DNA from: Planctomycetota bacterium
GTDB lineage: Bacteria; Planctomycetota; SZUA-567
Direction: 5' to 3'
NCBI GenBank assembly: GCA_031270145.1
Contig: JAISYD010000239.1
Location: 1 to 8,271 of the forward strand
Length of the DNA: 8,271 nucleotides
The translations under genes were made by a program, and so were the position numbers. Below the pieces are notes generated by a model. That model had not been told where the DNA came from, did no database searches, and worked only from the letters and a program-made list of their open reading frames with translations. Each line of letters opens with the position of its first letter. The stretch's first letter is position 1. This document shows, one piece after another, positions 7,092 through 8,271 of this stretch.

Positions 7092-7120
7092 TTGAGGCGC
7101 GCCGGAAAAAAAGCGACAAT
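7092..7120 (+). promoter_or_regulatory. Predicted sigma70-type promoter for the sigma factor-HDOD pair
   Basis: TTGAGG (7092-7097) and GACAAT (7115-7120) have exactly 17 nt between them, including an A7 run. Each box matches the consensus at 4/6 positions. The start site would be near 7127. An ATG at 7119 would then overlap the -10 box and lie upstream of the transcript, which favours the ATG at 7182 as the sigma factor start. Confidence 0.45.
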
Positions 7121-7181
7121 GCGTGTGCCTTTGCCGCGGGCGGGCGGAGGATTGTTCACGCGCCTTTTGAGCCAGGTTGTC

Positions 7182-8012
7182 ATGAGCGATGGCGACATTG
7201 AACAATATCTGCGGGAAATCGGCCGCTTCCGGTTGCTGACCGAGGAAGAGGAGGTTTCGCTGGCCCGGCGCGTCCGGACAGGCGACGCCGACGCCAGGGA
7301 GGAAATGATCAAGGCCAACCTGCGGTTGGTCGTCTCCATAGCCAAGGGCTACGCCAATTGCGGCCTGATGCTCCTTGACGTCATCGCCGAGGGCAATATC
7401 GGCCTTTTCAAGGCGGTGGAGCGGTTCAACCCGGAAAGCGGCAGCCGGTTCTCGACCTACGCCTCGTGGTGGATAAGGCAAACCATCCTCCGCGCCCTGG
7501 CGTCCAAGGTAAAGAACATCAGAGTGCCGACCTACATGGCTGAAATGGTCATCCGCTGGAAGCGGGTGGCCTCCGATCTGGCGCAGGAGCTGCAACGGGC
7601 CGCCACCCCGGAGGAAATAGCCGACAAGATGCGCCTCAACGGGGAGCGGGCCGGGGCGGTGCAGAAGGCCATCGACGCCACCCACTCGTCCTCCATGGGG
7701 ATTGGCGGCCGGATCCGCGACGACGACCTGGACGACATCCTGGCGCAGGCCGGCAAAAGCTACGCCGTCAGTTTGCGCCCCGAATCGGTTGACGAGGAGG
7801 CGAAGCTGGAGATCCTCATCGCCTGCCTGAATCCCCGGGAGGCGCAGGTGATCCGCAGGCGCTACGGCGTGGGGATCGGCGAACCGTTCACCCTTGATTC
7901 CATCGGCGAGTCGTTTTCGCCGCCGATTACCAGGGAAAGGGTGCGCCAACTCGAGACTCAGGCCTTGCAGACCATGTCGAAGATACTTGACGAGGAGGAG
8001 CGAAAAGACTGA
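7182..8012 (+). CDS. RpoD-like sigma70-family RNA polymerase sigma factor lacking region 1.1
   Basis: A sigma factor directs RNA polymerase to promoters. This 276-residue protein has region 1.2 at the N-terminus (DIEQYLREIGR), region 2 from about 40 to 108 with NLRLVVS (46-52) and the -10 melting/recognition segment RFSTYASWWIRQ (89-100), region 3 (about 112-170, TPEEIADKM) and region 4 (about 205-270) with the helix-turn-helix ending RERVRQLE (251-258). Region 1.1 is absent, so it is more likely an alternative or group 2 type than the main housekeeping factor. The RpoH box (Gln-Arg-Lys-Leu-Phe-Phe type) is not seen. The turn before the recognition helix carries two additional residues including P247-P248. 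The position matching E. coli sigma70 T440 is L103. The ATG at 7182 has only a weak AGG upstream. An alternative in-frame ATG at 7119 would add 21 residues without family similarity. The next gene starts 4 nt after the stop. Confidence 0.92.
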   Translation: MSDGDIEQYLREIGRFRLLTEEEEVSLARRVRTGDADAREEMIKANLRLVVSIAKGYANCGLMLLDVIAEGNIGLFKAVERFNPESGSRFSTYASWWIRQTILRALASKVKNIRVPTYMAEMVIRWKRVASDLAQELQRAATPEEIADKMRLNGERAGAVQKAIDATHSSSMGIGGRIRDDDLDDILAQAGKSYAVSLRPESVDEEAKLEILIACLNPREAQVIRRRYGVGIGEPFTLDSIGESFSPPITRERVRQLETQALQTMSKILDEEERKD

Positions 8013-8016
8013 CCAC

Positions 8017-8271
8017 ATGGCGTCCAACACCGAGATTTTGGTAAAGAACATCGTCGATCTCCCCACCCTGCCGCAGATCATCACCACCCTGATGACCATG
8101 CTCGACGATCCCAACTCGTCGGTGCGGGACATCGACAACGTCATGGGCAAGGACCAAACCCTGGTCGCCAAGATATTGAAACTGGTCAACTCGGCCTTTT
8201 ACGCCATTCCCAAGCGGGTCAGCTCGGTGTCCCAGGCCATCTCCATCCTCGGCTTCAAAACCGTCAAGTCC
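8017..8271 (+). CDS. HDOD-domain protein, N-terminal 85 residues only (cut by window edge)
   Basis: HDOD domains are HD-fold relatives that usually lack catalytic metal residues. They occur in bacterial signalling proteins, often with response regulator, EAL or GGDEF partners, and their biochemical role is mostly unclear. Seen: the typical opening DLPTLPQ at 14-20, then Leu-Asp-Asp-Pro, Lys-Asp-Gln-Thr-Leu, the hallmark NSAFY near 60-64 and AISILGF near 74-80, all in the normal order and spacing from the very N-terminus. Any C-terminal partner domain lies outside the window. The ATG at 8017 comes 4 nt after the sigma factor stop. The purine-rich GAGGAGGAG at 7992-8000 is 16 nt away, farther than a normal Shine-Dalgarno site, so translation is probably coupled to the sigma gene. 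The co-transcription suggests a shared regulatory role, which is inference. Confidence 0.88.
   Translation, partial: MASNTEILVKNIVDLPTLPQIITTLMTMLDDPNSSVRDIDNVMGKDQTLVAKILKLVNSAFYAIPKRVSSVSQAISILGFKTVKS

Noticed and set aside
3848..7345. A 1165-codon open frame on the minus strand opposite mfd
   Set aside because: It lies antisense to a clearly recognised Mfd with all its motifs. Its translation is low-complexity and Arg/Gly/His-rich with no domain I recognise. Stop-free antisense frames are expected in GC-rich codons.
6870..8189. A 439-codon minus-strand frame opposite the sigma factor and HDOD genes
   Set aside because: The opposite strand carries well-conserved sigma regions 1.2-4 and an HDOD start. 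This frame also crosses the hairpins and promoter after mfd and shows no domain.

Overview
This GC-rich bacterial window is almost fully coding and holds six genes in two divergent groups. Four are complete. The gene at the left edge lacks its C-terminal end, and the gene at the right edge keeps only its first 85 codons. I see no rRNA, tRNA, CRISPR array, insertion sequence or phage gene. Protein sequences and gene layout fit a chromosomal housekeeping region of a free-living, GC-rich, Gram-negative-type bacterium. I cannot assign a phylum with confidence. The RpoD-like sigma factor followed by an HDOD protein suggests a deltaproteobacterial-type or PVC-type lineage, but this is only an impression.

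Left block, minus strand (2813 down to 1): exodeoxyribonuclease III (xthA), then a type II farnesyl/geranylgeranyl diphosphate synthase (ispA), then a PLP-dependent Cys/Met-metabolism enzyme. The gaps are only 24 and 30 nt, so this looks like one operon. The three functions (base-excision repair, isoprenoid chain building, sulfur amino acid metabolism) do not form one pathway.

Right block, plus strand (2897 to 8271): mfd, the transcription-repair coupling factor, then after a hairpin region a short RpoD-like sigma factor and, 4 nt further, an HDOD-domain protein that runs off the window. Mfd is much longer than usual. After the normal domains end near residue 1092 it carries about 290 extra residues: an Ala/Pro/Lys-rich linker and a final folded-looking segment of about 105 residues that I do not recognise.

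The 83-bp space between xthA and mfd is unusual. A good sigma70-type promoter for each gene lies at or inside the start of the other gene. The two promoters therefore point at each other, and the two 5' leaders should be complementary over roughly 57 nt, a stretch that contains two inverted repeats. A third sigma70-like promoter, just after a terminator-like hairpin, probably drives the sigma factor and HDOD genes.

There is no obvious new defence or mobile system here. The points most worth following are the Mfd C-terminal extension, the face-to-face repair-gene promoters, and the atypical helix-turn-helix of the sigma factor.
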